Of a stretch of 64,000 bases of DNA, positions 8,036 to 16,998 are shown piece by piece. Position 1 is the first letter of the stretch; every line of letters begins with the position of its first letter. Both the position numbers and the translations under genes were made by a program. The stretch comes from G965220205 sp965220205 (GTDB taxonomy: Bacteria > Chloroflexota > Dehalococcoidia > Lucifugimonadales > Australimonadaceae): the NCBI GenBank assembly GCA_965220205.1, contig OZ244812.1:2542001-2606000 (forward strand), written 5' to 3'. The notes below the pieces were generated by a model, which did not search any database, was not told the DNA's origin, and worked only from the letters and a program-made list of their open reading frames with translations.

Positions 8036-9694
8036 CTATATCCAGCGCCCGAGGTGCTGACGCCCCCAGTCGGCGCGCACGGAGCCCAGCGTCTCCCCCT
8101 CGTGGACCTCGACCCGCGTGGCGCGCAGCCGCTCGGCCACCTTGTCGTACCCGCCCTCGGCTGCCCACCGGGCCTCCTCGTCGAGGTCGTCCGGCCACAG
8201 CCCGAACGAGTACCCGTACCACGGGTCTTGCGGCTCGAGCTCCGGAAGGCCGAGCTCCTCCCATATCTCCCTCGCGCGCTCCATGTACTCGCGCTTGGGA
8301 AGCGACAGCGGCGGGAAGTCGGCCTTCCGCGTCGCGTCGATGAGCAGCGACGACTCCATCGTGTCGTACCGGCTCGATGGATGGCTCAGCACCATGCCGA
8401 TGGGCGTCGCGCCGAAGGGACGGTCCCCCACCACCTTGCTGTCCTTGTGCGGCTGCGAGCGGTGCGTGATAGACCAGATCACCGCGACCGGGTCGTGCGG
8501 GTTGATGTCCTCGTCGACGGCGACGACCAGCTTGCCGACGCGGTCGCCGAACTCGAGCAGCGCGTCCATCGCGTTCCACGGGTCTTGGTCGTCCCGCTTC
8601 GTCATCCGCAGAACGACGTACGGGCGCAGGTTGACGAGCGACTCGGTCAGCGCGACCTCGTGAACGTTCTCGAACCCGCGTTGCACCAGGAACCGCCGGA
8701 TCATCGTCGGCATGCCGGCGGCCTTCAGCATCGAGCTCTCGCTCGGAGTGACCTGGCTGATGATGGACGGCCAGATGGGCGCCTTGCGGTGCGTCACGCA
8801 CGTGATCTCGAACATCGGACTCAGCGTTCGCGGGTCGATGTGGCCCATCGACTCGCCGAACGGGCCCTCGGCTTCCAGGTACGTCGTGGGGATGACGCCC
8901 TCGAAGACCACTTCCGCCGTCGCAGGGACCTCGAGGTCCACCGTCCGGCACCGCACCAGCTCGATGGGCTCGCCCGCAAGTCCCCCGGCGAGAGCCAGCT
9001 CGTCGACGCCCGGCGGCACCTTCTGCGAGGCGGTGTACGGGACGTACGGCACGGCGCCGACAACGACCGCGGCCTGCAGGGGAATGCCCAGCTTGCGGCA
9101 CTTCTCCCAGTGGCCCGCGATGTCTTGCGGCGTCCCCATCATGATCCCACTCCGGTCGTCGCCCTTCACGAGCCCCCGGTAGATGCCCATGTTCCGCTGG
9201 CCGGTCTCCGGGTCTTTCGTGATCCACGTCCCGGCGGTCAGGTAGGCCCCGTTGTCGAACCCGGGGGTCGAGATCGGCACGGGGAACTCGTTGAAGCCGC
9301 CGTGGGCCAGCAGGTCCGCGCCCTCGTGGATCTCCTCGTGCGCCGGCCCGGTGGGCACAATGACCGGGGCCACCGGATTGTCCATCGCATACGACCAGCG
9401 GTCGGGGACCTCCTCGGGCGCGCACTGGAGGCCGAGGCAATAGATATCCTGAGAGCCCGACAGTCCGCCGACGAGAACGCTCCGTCCCGGGTACGACCGC
9501 CCGTTGGAGTCCGCGACGTTCTCGAACAGGAACGCCTTGCGCGCCGGCTCCTTCAGCCCGCGGTACTGCCACCGCACGAGCGGGTGCAGCTCAGTGTCCT
9601 TGTTGATCCGACGGCGGACGCGAAGCAACAGCCCCTCGTCGTCCAGCCGCTGGATGAACGCCCGCAAGTCTGGGTATGCCTTCTTGAATTCCAT
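8036..9694 (-). CDS. UbiD-family prenylated-FMN decarboxylase
   Basis: A 552-residue enzyme of the UbiD family, which uses prenylated FMN and Mn2+ to add or remove CO2 on aromatic or unsaturated acids. RNMGIYRGL (residues 167-175) holds the conserved Asn and Arg, and EAEGPFGESMGHIDP (274-288) the conserved Glu and Asp of the catalytic E-R-D set. The C-terminal VVAVDEDINPHDP is also typical. The flavin prenyltransferase partner (UbiX) is not in the window. The gene is the last of a minus-strand run behind the three molybdenum hydroxylase genes, with 30 bp to the next, so hydroxylation followed by decarboxylation of one substrate is plausible. Substrate unknown. Confidence 0.9.
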   Translation of the reverse strand: MEFKKAYPDLRAFIQRLDDEGLLLRVRRRINKDTELHPLVRWQYRGLKEPARKAFLFENVADSNGRSYPGRSVLVGGLSGSQDIYCLGLQCAPEEVPDRWSYAMDNPVAPVIVPTGPAHEEIHEGADLLAHGGFNEFPVPISTPGFDNGAYLTAGTWITKDPETGQRNMGIYRGLVKGDDRSGIMMGTPQDIAGHWEKCRKLGIPLQAAVVVGAVPYVPYTASQKVPPGVDELALAGGLAGEPIELVRCRTVDLEVPATAEVVFEGVIPTTYLEAEGPFGESMGHIDPRTLSPMFEITCVTHRKAPIWPSIISQVTPSESSMLKAAGMPTMIRRFLVQRGFENVHEVALTESLVNLRPYVVLRMTKRDDQDPWNAMDALLEFGDRVGKLVVAVDEDINPHDPVAVIWSITHRSQPHKDSKVVGDRPFGATPIGMVLSHPSSRYDTMESSLLIDATRKADFPPLSLPKREYMERAREIWEELGLPELEPQDPWYGYSFGLWPDDLDEEARWAAEGGYDKVAERLRATRVEVHEGETLGSVRADWGRQHLGRWI

Positions 9695-9724
9695 TCGTTA
9701 CGCCTTCTCCATCGCCGCCGTGGC

Positions 9725-10615
9725 CTAGAGGTAGCCCACCGCGGCCGGCTCGCCTCGACTGCGGAGCTGCGCCGCTTTGAGGGCGCGCGCGAACAGCTCG
9801 CCTGCCATTGTCCTTCGGTACTCCGCCGACCCCCTGAAGTCGGAATGCGGGCTCGTCGCGTCCATCACCAACGCGCGGGCCTCCTCGACCACCGCCGCGT
9901 CCGCCGGCTTGCCCTGGAGGAACGCCTCCGCCGCCGTGGCCTCGATCGGCGTATCTCCCGCGCCGCCAAGCCCGATGCCTGCCCGGGCGATGCGGCCGTC
10001 CTGGTCCCAATCGACCTGGACCGCGACCGAAGCGACCGCGTAGTCGCCGTGGCGCCGCGCCAGCTTCAGGTACGCGCCGGTCTCCGTGGCGGTCGGCGCG
10101 GGGCAGCTGACCTCGCAGAGCATCTCGGTCGGCCCGATGAACGTCTCGTGTTCGCCGGCGAAGAGCTCCGCGAGCGGCGCCAAGCGCTCGGACTGCTTCG
10201 ACCGCAGCCGGACGGTGGCTCGAAGCGCCAGCAGCGCCGGCGCCCAGTCTCCCGACGGATCGGCGTAGGCGAGAGACCCGCCTACGGTGCCCCGGTTGCG
10301 CACCTGCACGTCGGCGATGACGCGGGCCGCGTCGCCCAGCACCGCGAGGCGCGGGGACCATTCGGCCCGCGCGGCCTGCGCGTGGCGCGTGAGCGCGCCG
10401 ATGCGGAGGCCGTCGGCCTCGTCGCGCACGCCGGAGAGCCCTTCGAGGCGACTGATGTCCACGATTACCGGCGGCCCCAGCTGAACGAGCTTCATGAAGG
10501 GGAGCAGACTCTGCCCGCCTGCGAGCAACCGGGCCTCGTCGCCGTGAGCGTCGAGCAGGTCGAGCGCCTCGTCGAGGCTGTGGGCGCGGACGTAGGTGAA
10601 CGGCGGCGGGTACAT
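9725..10615 (-). CDS. molybdenum hydroxylase, FAD-binding medium subunit
   Basis: A 296-residue FAD subunit (CoxM/CutM/XdhB type) that passes electrons from the [2Fe-2S] subunit to an acceptor. FAD contacts are visible as AGGQSLLP (residues ~32-39) and RNRGTVGGSLAYADPSGD (~106-123). The C-terminal CO dehydrogenase flavoprotein domain starts near residue 180. Its ATG shares one base with the stop of the large subunit gene, so the genes are translationally coupled in the order small, large, medium. Confidence 0.92.
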   Translation of the reverse strand: MYPPPFTYVRAHSLDEALDLLDAHGDEARLLAGGQSLLPFMKLVQLGPPVIVDISRLEGLSGVRDEADGLRIGALTRHAQAARAEWSPRLAVLGDAARVIADVQVRNRGTVGGSLAYADPSGDWAPALLALRATVRLRSKQSERLAPLAELFAGEHETFIGPTEMLCEVSCPAPTATETGAYLKLARRHGDYAVASVAVQVDWDQDGRIARAGIGLGGAGDTPIEATAAEAFLQGKPADAAVVEEARALVMDATSPHSDFRGSAEYRRTMAGELFARALKAAQLRSRGEPAAVGYL

Positions 10616-13083
10616 CAGCGTTGCCCGTCGCCGCCAGCCGCCGCGCCGTGGGCCAGGCGCCAGACGGCCTCGAGGTCCAGGGGCAGCTGCTCGACCCGTG
10701 CTCCGAACGGCCGGAGCGCGTCCTCCACCGCGCTGGCGATGGCGGCTGGAGAGGCAATCGCCGCCCCCTCGCCTGCGGCCTTCTGCCCGAGCGCCGTGAA
10801 GGGCGACGGCTGCGGCCGGTGCTCCACCTCGATGGGGGGCGTATCCATTGTCGACGCCTTGCCGTACTCCAGCAGCGTCGTGGTCTCGAGGTTGCCGTCC
10901 TCGTCGTACGCGAACCCCTCTCCCAGCGCGACGGAGATGCCGTGGGCGGCGGACCCGATCACCTGACCGTTGACGACGTCGGGGTTGATGACCGTGCCGT
11001 TGTCGCCGACGACGAGATACCGGAGCACCCGCACGCGCCCGGTCTCCGGGTCCGCCTCGACGACCGCCACGTGCGCGGCGGCGGCGTAGGTGAACTGCGC
11101 GCGCACGCGGCCGCGCTCGTCCGGGATGAGGAAGGGTTGCGCGTGGGGGAACCGGTACATGTAGGTCTGGTGCAGGCCCGGGTCCATGCCCTCGGGAACG
11201 AGCGCTGTGTTCCCGTAGGCCGCCTTGGCCATCTGCGCCAACGTAACGCGGCGTTCTGGCTCGCCGCCGACAACGAACGTCCCCTCCTCGGCGATAACGA
11301 GATCAGCCGGCGGCGCGTCGAGCAAGCTGGCGGCCAGCGCAGTCAGCTTCTCGCGCATGCGGACGGCCGCCCCGTGCGCCGCGCCGATGTCGTAGAGGTG
11401 AAAGTTATTGCCGCTGTTGGTGGACCCGCCGCCCCACGGCGATATGGCGCTGTCGAAGGCGGAGAGCACCCGAATGCTCTGGGGGTCTACGCCCAGGACG
11501 TCGCCCACGACCTGCGCGACGGTCGTCTCGTGCGCCTGGCCGCAGCTCGGCGTGCCCACCGCCACGGTCACGGCGCCGCCCAACTGCACGCGGATAGTCG
11601 CGCCGCTCGTCCCTCCCGAGCCGAGCGGCGTCGCCATCGGCGGCAGCAATGCGAGGTCTCGTGCGAGGTTGCGGCCGCCCGGCTCCACAGCCAGCACGAT
11701 GCCAATGCCGAGATAGCGTCCCTGTAGCCGCGCCTCCGCCTGCTCCTGTTGGAGCCGGTCGAGGTCCGCGCGCTCAACGGCTGCGCGGAGCAGGTCTTCG
11801 TAGTCCCCGCTGTCGTAGACGTTCCCGTTCAGCGTCTCGAACGGGAACTCCTCCTTCTGAACGATGTTCCGCAGACGCACGTCGACGCGGTCGATGCCGA
11901 GTTCCTCGGCGATGCGGTCCATCGTCCGCTCCCACACCAGGCACATGGCGGGCTTGCCGATGCCGCGGTTCGGGACCACCGGGCACTTGTTCGTGGCTAC
12001 GGACGTCCCTTCGAGCGAGATGCCAAGGGGGCGGTAGGTGTTCGTGAGGTTGTTCAGCTTGTTGGTGAAGTGAATCGTGGCTGTGCTCAGCCCGCCGCCT
12101 ACGTCGTCGGTCTCACGCACGCGGAGCCCCAGGACCGTGCCGTTGGACTCGACCGCGGCCTCGATGTCGAACCGCTGCGCGCATGCGTGCCCGCCCGCCA
12201 TCATGTGCTCCGTGCGGCTCTCGACCCACTTCACGGGCCGGCCCGTGCGCTTGGACAAGAGCGCCGCGATGACTGCGTACTTGCGGATCAGGTGAATCTT
12301 CTGGCCGAACCCGCCGCCGATGTCCGGCACGATCAACCGGATGTCCGAGATGCCCAACGCTTCGCGCAGCGCCTCTGTCACGACATCGGGGGCCTGACAG
12401 TTGCACCAGATCATGAGCCGCGGTCCTCCGTGGTCGTAGGCAGCCACGATGGCGAACGGCTCGAGCGGCGTCGAGCTGTAGCGATGGATGGCTACGCGCG
12501 CCTCGACGACCCGATCGGCCCGCTGGAACGCGCCCTCGATGTCGCCGTACTCGAGCTTGCCTGTCCAGACCGCGTTCGTTCCAAGCTCCTCGAACAGCAC
12601 CGGCGCGTCCGCTCTCAGTGCGTCGTCGACAGACGTCACCGGGTCCAAGGGCTCGTAGTTGATTTCCACCAGGCGGAGAGCGTCCTCCGCGGTCTGCAGG
12701 TCGACGGCTGCCACGGCGCTGACGGGCTCGCCGGCGTAGCGCGCCTTGCCGCTCGCCATGGCGTACTCGGGAACGTGGACGCGGACGCCGGATGCGTACC
12801 TGCCGGGGCTGAACGGATTGGAGCCGCTCACCACGTCGTGGGCGGTCATGACGCACTCCACGCCTGGCAGCGCGGCCGCTTCGGCAGTGTGCGCCCCGAT
12901 GATCCGTGCGTGAGCGTGGGGGCTCCGTCCGATTACCGCGTGCAGCATCCCCGGCAGGCGGAGGTCGTCGACGTACTGGCCCATGCCGCGCACGAAGCGC
13001 GGCGCCTCCTTGCTGGGCGTCCTCGCTCCGACGAGGCGGAACTCCTGTGGCCCTTCGGGGCCGTAGTGCGGTGTGGCGCTCAT
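10615..13083 (-). CDS. molybdenum hydroxylase, molybdopterin-binding large subunit
   Basis: An 822-residue catalytic subunit of the xanthine dehydrogenase/CO dehydrogenase family. It hydroxylates a carbon centre at a Mo-cytosine or Mo-pterin cofactor. GGGFGQKIHL is the conserved glycine-rich Mo-pterin motif, and LGQKAAGEGA near the C-terminus carries the presumed catalytic glutamate. The active-site loop reads PNRGIGKPAM rather than the AYRCSFR of form I CO dehydrogenase or AYRGAGR of form II, so true CO oxidation is unlikely. ATG 13083 overlaps the small-subunit stop (ATGA). Longer upstream frames are only shadow of that gene. Confidence 0.92.
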   Translation of the reverse strand: MSATPHYGPEGPQEFRLVGARTPSKEAPRFVRGMGQYVDDLRLPGMLHAVIGRSPHAHARIIGAHTAEAAALPGVECVMTAHDVVSGSNPFSPGRYASGVRVHVPEYAMASGKARYAGEPVSAVAAVDLQTAEDALRLVEINYEPLDPVTSVDDALRADAPVLFEELGTNAVWTGKLEYGDIEGAFQRADRVVEARVAIHRYSSTPLEPFAIVAAYDHGGPRLMIWCNCQAPDVVTEALREALGISDIRLIVPDIGGGFGQKIHLIRKYAVIAALLSKRTGRPVKWVESRTEHMMAGGHACAQRFDIEAAVESNGTVLGLRVRETDDVGGGLSTATIHFTNKLNNLTNTYRPLGISLEGTSVATNKCPVVPNRGIGKPAMCLVWERTMDRIAEELGIDRVDVRLRNIVQKEEFPFETLNGNVYDSGDYEDLLRAAVERADLDRLQQEQAEARLQGRYLGIGIVLAVEPGGRNLARDLALLPPMATPLGSGGTSGATIRVQLGGAVTVAVGTPSCGQAHETTVAQVVGDVLGVDPQSIRVLSAFDSAISPWGGGSTNSGNNFHLYDIGAAHGAAVRMREKLTALAASLLDAPPADLVIAEEGTFVVGGEPERRVTLAQMAKAAYGNTALVPEGMDPGLHQTYMYRFPHAQPFLIPDERGRVRAQFTYAAAAHVAVVEADPETGRVRVLRYLVVGDNGTVINPDVVNGQVIGSAAHGISVALGEGFAYDEDGNLETTTLLEYGKASTMDTPPIEVEHRPQPSPFTALGQKAAGEGAAIASPAAIASAVEDALRPFGARVEQLPLDLEAVWRLAHGAAAGGDGQR

Positions 13084-13589
13084 GGCGAACGCCCCTCGGG
13101 TGGGCTGGGGATGAGCGAGGCGGCTGCCCGGAGCTTCCCGGCCGCGCTGAGCACTGCCTGTACGATCTGCACGTAGCCCGTGCACATGCAGAGGTTGCCC
13201 GCAAGCGCTTCGCGGACCTCTGCCTCGGTCGGGTCCGGTCGCTCCGCGAGCAGCGCGTGGGCTGCGAGCACCATGCCCGGCGTGCAGTACCCGCACTGCA
13301 GGCCGTACTCCTCGACGAAAGCGCTCTGCACCGCCGTGAGCGCATCAGGTTCGCCGAGGCCCTCGACCGTCGTCACGTCGCAGCCGTCGGCCTGCGCGGC
13401 CAACAGCAGGCAGGACTTGACGAGCTCGCCGTCCACCAGGACGGAGCAAGCGCCGCATTCTCCGATGACGCAACCGACGTGGGTCCCGGTGAGACCGAGC
13501 GATTCGCGCAAGTGATAGACGAGCAGCTGGCGGTCGTCGACCTCGTGCTGGTACGTGCGTCCATTGACGCGCAACGATAGGGAGTGCAT
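13080..13589 (-). CDS. molybdenum hydroxylase, [2Fe-2S] small subunit
   Basis: A 169-residue iron-sulfur subunit. The plant-ferredoxin-type cluster ligands are in GCVIGECGACSVLVDG, with the fourth Cys in KSCLLL. The second cluster ligands are in CGYCTPGM and NLCMCTGY. ATG 13589 gives the usual MHSLSLRVNGRTY start; the longer frame from 13751 runs into the divergent cupin gene and is rejected. It is the first gene of the small-large-medium-UbiD run. Confidence 0.92.
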   Translation of the reverse strand: MHSLSLRVNGRTYQHEVDDRQLLVYHLRESLGLTGTHVGCVIGECGACSVLVDGELVKSCLLLAAQADGCDVTTVEGLGEPDALTAVQSAFVEEYGLQCGYCTPGMVLAAHALLAERPDPTEAEVREALAGNLCMCTGYVQIVQAVLSAAGKLRAAASLIPSPPEGRSP

Positions 13590-13750
13590 CACGCTTGTGG
13601 GGAACCTCGCTCGGGTGACGATGCCTGATAGGCGCAGCGAGTCTATCACTGATGTACTCGGCGGGAAGGGTTTGCCGGGAAGCCCCGCTGTACCGAATCG
13701 TCTGTGCGAGGTAGAATCCAGCGCACCAACCTGTGCGCAGGAGAGCAGCA

Positions 13751-14140
13751 ATGCCCATCGAGATCATCGATACGCTGAAGTTCGCCCACGAGACCAAGCG
13801 GCGCACGAACGTGCTCGACACGAACCGCTTCCACGCCTGGGTCCACTACTACGTCCCGGACCAGCAGGACGAGATGCACTGCCACAACCAGGACCAGACG
13901 TTCCAGATCGTCGAGGGCGAGTGCACCATGAGCTTCCCCGACGGCGGCAAGGCCGTGCTCATGCCGGGCATGCTCGCCACGATCACCGGCGGCTCGTTCT
14001 ACCGGCTCCACAACACCGGCGGCGTGCCGCTCGTCATGATCGGGACTCGTTCCGGGTCGACGAAGGACACCGTCAAGATCGAGCACGGGACTGGCCGCAT
14101 CATCAACGAGCGGATCGTCCACAAGGAGCCTGTCGCCTAG
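13751..14140 (+). CDS. single-domain cupin protein
   Basis: A 129-residue cupin. The metal motif DEMHCHNQDQTFQIVEGECT has the HxH and the later residues of cupin motif 1 (Gln in place of the usual Glu), and SFYRLHNTGGVPL holds the motif 2 His. Cupins of this size act as metal-dependent enzymes or binding proteins. ATG 13751 follows GAGAGCAGCA. The gene is divergent from the molybdenum hydroxylase operon, with 160 bp between them that must hold both promoters; TAGAAT at 13712-13717 is a possible -10 box for this gene. Confidence 0.82.
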   Translation: MPIEIIDTLKFAHETKRRTNVLDTNRFHAWVHYYVPDQQDEMHCHNQDQTFQIVEGECTMSFPDGGKAVLMPGMLATITGGSFYRLHNTGGVPLVMIGTRSGSTKDTVKIEHGTGRIINERIVHKEPVA

Positions 14141-14194
14141 CACGGCTGCGGGACCCGGCGCGCTCAGTCCCTACGCCGCCGCCGCTGGCTCGGG

Positions 14195-15313
14195 TTAGAC
14201 TGCTGCCAGCGGGGCGGGGGCGGTGATCTTGTAGAAGCGCGATACGTTGTCGCGCACGAGCTTGTCGATTGCGGGTCGCGGCAGGTGGCCCAGGTTGCGG
14301 ACGAGAAACTCTCGCGAGCGCGGCCACGGCGAGTTCGGGTGCGGGTAGTCCGTCGACCACATGCAGTTGTCCTCGCCCCACCACTCGAGCAGCTTGCCGC
14401 CGATCGGGTCGTTGAAGAACGTCGCCGACATCTGTCGCGCGAAGTACTCGCTTGGCAGCATGCTGATCGGCAGCGGCCGGGACGAGTCCGGTCCGGTTGA
14501 GCCGAACCGCTGTACGTAGTAGTCCCACTGCTGGAGCGTGAACGGTATCCAGCCGATCTCGCTCTCCACGACGTTGACCGTCAGGCCGGGGTATCGTTCG
14601 AGCACGCCCGTGAAGATGATGTCCATCACCGTGTTCATGGCCCCGGCCGTCTTGAGGTTGACCGAGCCGCGGTGCGCCTCCAGCGGACCGCCGCGGTTTC
14701 CCGTGAGGTTCCGGCTATAGTCGAACCCCGTCAGGATGTGCAGGTCGACGGGCATGTCGAGGTCCTGCGCCGCCGCCCACAGCGGCTCGTAGTGTTCCGA
14801 CGAGAACGGGAGCTCGGGGGGCGGGACCTGCCACACCATCGCGCCCGCCATCCCGGCGTTGCGGCACCGCGTCATCTCGTCGATGGCTGCATGCATGTCG
14901 TAGGCGGCCACCAGCGCGACGCCGAAGAGGCGGTCGGGGGCCACGGAGCAGTACTCGATCAACCAGTCGTTGTAGACGCGGAAGCAGGCCTCCTGCAGCG
15001 GGGCGTCCTCCATTGCGAAGAGGCGCAGACCCAGCGTGGGAAAGAGCACCTCTGCGCTGACGCCGTCCTGGGACATCTCGCCGAGCCGCAAGCTGGGGTC
15101 GGCGCCTCCGGGCCGCGACTCGTTCAGCGTGCCCGCGGAGTGCCCCGCGCCCTGCCGCCTCGCCGGGAACTGCGGGGCGCGGTCGCGGAGCGCGGCGGGG
15201 AGCCGCGTTTGCCAGAGGTCCTCCGGCTCGCTCACGTGTGAGTCCGCCGAGATGAGCAGCGTTTCGCTCAGGTCAAGGTAGTTGTCCCGGGCGAGGTCGT
15301 CCGCGATCCCCAT
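14195..15313 (-). CDS. amidohydrolase family 2 (ACMSD-like)
   Basis: A 372-residue amidohydro_2 enzyme. The metal residues are SADSH (22-26), the central His in VDLHILTGF, and the Asp in STDYPHPNS near the C-terminus. It resembles 24112-25221 most closely (shared VYNDWLIEYC, AMVWQVPPPELPF and MLPSEYFARQ-like strings). It follows a cupin gene by 51 bp in a minus-strand run of three cupins and this enzyme, suggesting sequential steps on one compound. Substrate unknown. Confidence 0.88.
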   Translation of the reverse strand: MGIADDLARDNYLDLSETLLISADSHVSEPEDLWQTRLPAALRDRAPQFPARRQGAGHSAGTLNESRPGGADPSLRLGEMSQDGVSAEVLFPTLGLRLFAMEDAPLQEACFRVYNDWLIEYCSVAPDRLFGVALVAAYDMHAAIDEMTRCRNAGMAGAMVWQVPPPELPFSSEHYEPLWAAAQDLDMPVDLHILTGFDYSRNLTGNRGGPLEAHRGSVNLKTAGAMNTVMDIIFTGVLERYPGLTVNVVESEIGWIPFTLQQWDYYVQRFGSTGPDSSRPLPISMLPSEYFARQMSATFFNDPIGGKLLEWWGEDNCMWSTDYPHPNSPWPRSREFLVRNLGHLPRPAIDKLVRDNVSRFYKITAPAPLAAV

Positions 15314-15364
15314 GAGTCGTCTCCTCCGTGTAGCCGTTTGCCGGAGCAGCGGGTTGATCGAGCG

Positions 15365-15826
15365 CTACTGGGCGCCGAAGTGTGTGCCGGGGATGGCCAC
15401 GCCGTCGACGTGATAGTTCTCGACCGCGTTGCCGGCAATCGGCGTCCCGTCCGGCTTGAGCCTCGGCTCGGCCGACTCGCCCATTTCCCGCTTGGCGCCC
15501 ACGCGCAGCAGGAACAGGTTGCGGTCGCCGGTGTTCAGGTAACGGTAGAAGGCGCCCTTGGGAATCATGATGCCTTCGTACTGCCCAAGCGTCGTGCCGA
15601 CGCCGTGCTCGTCGAAGAAGGTGACCTCTCCCTCGAGCACGACGAACGAGTGGTCCTCGTTCATGTGCATGTGGACCGCGTTCTCGCCGCCCTCCGCGTT
15701 GATCTTGAGGCTCAGCGTCAAGAGATCGGTGCGGGCCAAGTCGATGTTCACCCGTCCCTCGGACAGGTAGGGACCCCCGATCGAGAATGTGGACGTCCGC
15801 GGAGTCGTCTGCGTTTCGGTTGCCAT
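15365..15826 (-). CDS. single-domain cupin protein
   Basis: A 153-residue cupin. Motif 1 is VHMHMNEDHSFVVLEGEVTF (two His, with Asp/His near the usual Glu), and motif 2 lies in GAFYRYLNTGD. ATG 15826 is preceded by GAGAGGAGCGACC, so the five extra residues of the longest frame are dropped. It is a clear paralog of 27384-27821 (shared AEGGEN, H.H.NEDHAF/SF, YEGIM.P.GAFYR and VDG..IPG). Confidence 0.85.
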   Translation of the reverse strand: MATETQTTPRTSTFSIGGPYLSEGRVNIDLARTDLLTLSLKINAEGGENAVHMHMNEDHSFVVLEGEVTFFDEHGVGTTLGQYEGIMIPKGAFYRYLNTGDRNLFLLRVGAKREMGESAEPRLKPDGTPIAGNAVENYHVDGVAIPGTHFGAQ

Positions 15827-15865
15827 GGTCGCTCCTCTCATTGCGTCGGTTGGCGGCGCGTCTCG

Positions 15866-16963
15866 CTAGTCTCCCCCGGGCTCCCACTTGAAGCCGGGGT
15901 CCGTGAACAGCTGCTCGGGCATGTTGAACGTGAGCCCGCGCTTGGCGAGCTCCTCCGTATAGTGAGCTCGGATCCAAGGGTCCTCGTCCGCGTAGTCGAC
16001 CCGGTCGCCGGGCAACTCGCGCCAGCCGGTGCTCATGCCGATGGGCAGGTGGAAGGCGAGGTATCGCGTCTGGGTGGTGGCCACGTTGAAATGCTGATGG
16101 AACCAGCGGTCTGGCGGGACGTACAGGCTCCCCTCCTGCCACGGCACCACGAGCTTCTCCTCGTCTCCCTTCCACATGACCGCGTATCCCTCGCCGCTGG
16201 GGATGACGATGGCCACTCCCGGTCCGTGCCGGTGCGCCGTCCAGTAGGCGCCCACAGGGAACACCGACATGTGCGTGCGGATCGGCGACTTGAAGTGCAT
16301 CGTCACGGTCTGCTGGCCGGCGCTCCCGCCGATGAGACGGTCCCACGCCAGCAGATCGGGGAAGAAGTTCCCGCTCCAGACGTTCCGCCGCCCCGGCGGG
16401 CCCACCTTGGGGTCTTCCGCCGCCTGCGAGTACAGGTCGTCTCCCTCCTGGTCCTGGAAGGGGGCCGGTCCCGGGTTGAGCGCCAAGCTCGGGTCGGGGC
16501 CCAGACTACAGATGAGCGGCAGGTAGTTGTAGTGCAGCAGGCGCGCGGGCTCCGTCCCCTGCGCGTTGCTGAGCTGGAACCGGTGGTGACGCGGCAGCAG
16601 GAACATGCTGTGCTTCGTCCATTCGAACGTCCACTGCCGGCTGCCGTCGGTCGACCACACCGTTGTGAGACCGCGCCCCTGCAGCACGTACACCGCCTCG
16701 TCCATCGCGAACTCGAGCGCCGGGAGCGTCACCGCCGGCGCGATCTCGGTAACCCGGTTCTCCGACACCCCTTCCTGGCCCGAGAGCTGGATGAACGCCG
16801 CGTTGCATCCGCGCTCCTCCCACCACCCCAGTTCGATGGCCCTGAGGTCGGGGATGAAATAGCCGCGGTGGACGGGGATGCCGACCGAGTTCATCCACTG
16901 GTCGTAGGCCGAGGACTCGGTCGTCACGCTGGCGGCGGCTTGCGCCGTGTTCGAGGTCGTCAT
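15866..16963 (-). CDS. two-domain cupin (gentisate dioxygenase-like), N-terminal site degenerate
   Basis: A 365-residue bicupin in the range of gentisate/1-hydroxy-2-naphthoate dioxygenases, which cleave aromatic rings with Fe2+. The C-terminal cupin keeps its histidines (TAHRHGPGVA and FHQHFN). In the N-terminal cupin the HxH of motif 1 is missing (LPALEFAMDEAVYVLQGRG), although RHHRFQLSN is present, so metal probably sits only in the C-terminal domain. ATG 16963 has GGGAGATCTCCGCG before it. It is adjacent to a close paralog (16999-18120), 35 bp apart, and the two may form one hetero-oligomer. Confidence 0.8.
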   Translation of the reverse strand: MTTSNTAQAAASVTTESSAYDQWMNSVGIPVHRGYFIPDLRAIELGWWEERGCNAAFIQLSGQEGVSENRVTEIAPAVTLPALEFAMDEAVYVLQGRGLTTVWSTDGSRQWTFEWTKHSMFLLPRHHRFQLSNAQGTEPARLLHYNYLPLICSLGPDPSLALNPGPAPFQDQEGDDLYSQAAEDPKVGPPGRRNVWSGNFFPDLLAWDRLIGGSAGQQTVTMHFKSPIRTHMSVFPVGAYWTAHRHGPGVAIVIPSGEGYAVMWKGDEEKLVVPWQEGSLYVPPDRWFHQHFNVATTQTRYLAFHLPIGMSTGWRELPGDRVDYADEDPWIRAHYTEELAKRGLTFNMPEQLFTDPGFKWEPGGD

Positions 16964-16998
16964 CGCGGAGATCTCCCTTCGCCGAGAGGTCGCCCTCC

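Noticed and set aside
7580..10966. 1128-residue plus-strand open frame
   Set aside because: It runs antisense through the UbiD and molybdenum hydroxylase genes; its composition (Arg/Pro/Val-rich, low complexity) is typical of shadow frames in GC-rich DNA, and the opposite strand has clear domains.
10615..13083. Form I carbon monoxide dehydrogenase large subunit
   Set aside because: The AYRCSFR active-site loop of CoxL is absent (PNRGIGKP instead).
11749..13176. 475-residue plus-strand frame opposite the Mo subunit
   Set aside because: Shadow of the large subunit; no domain-like motifs.
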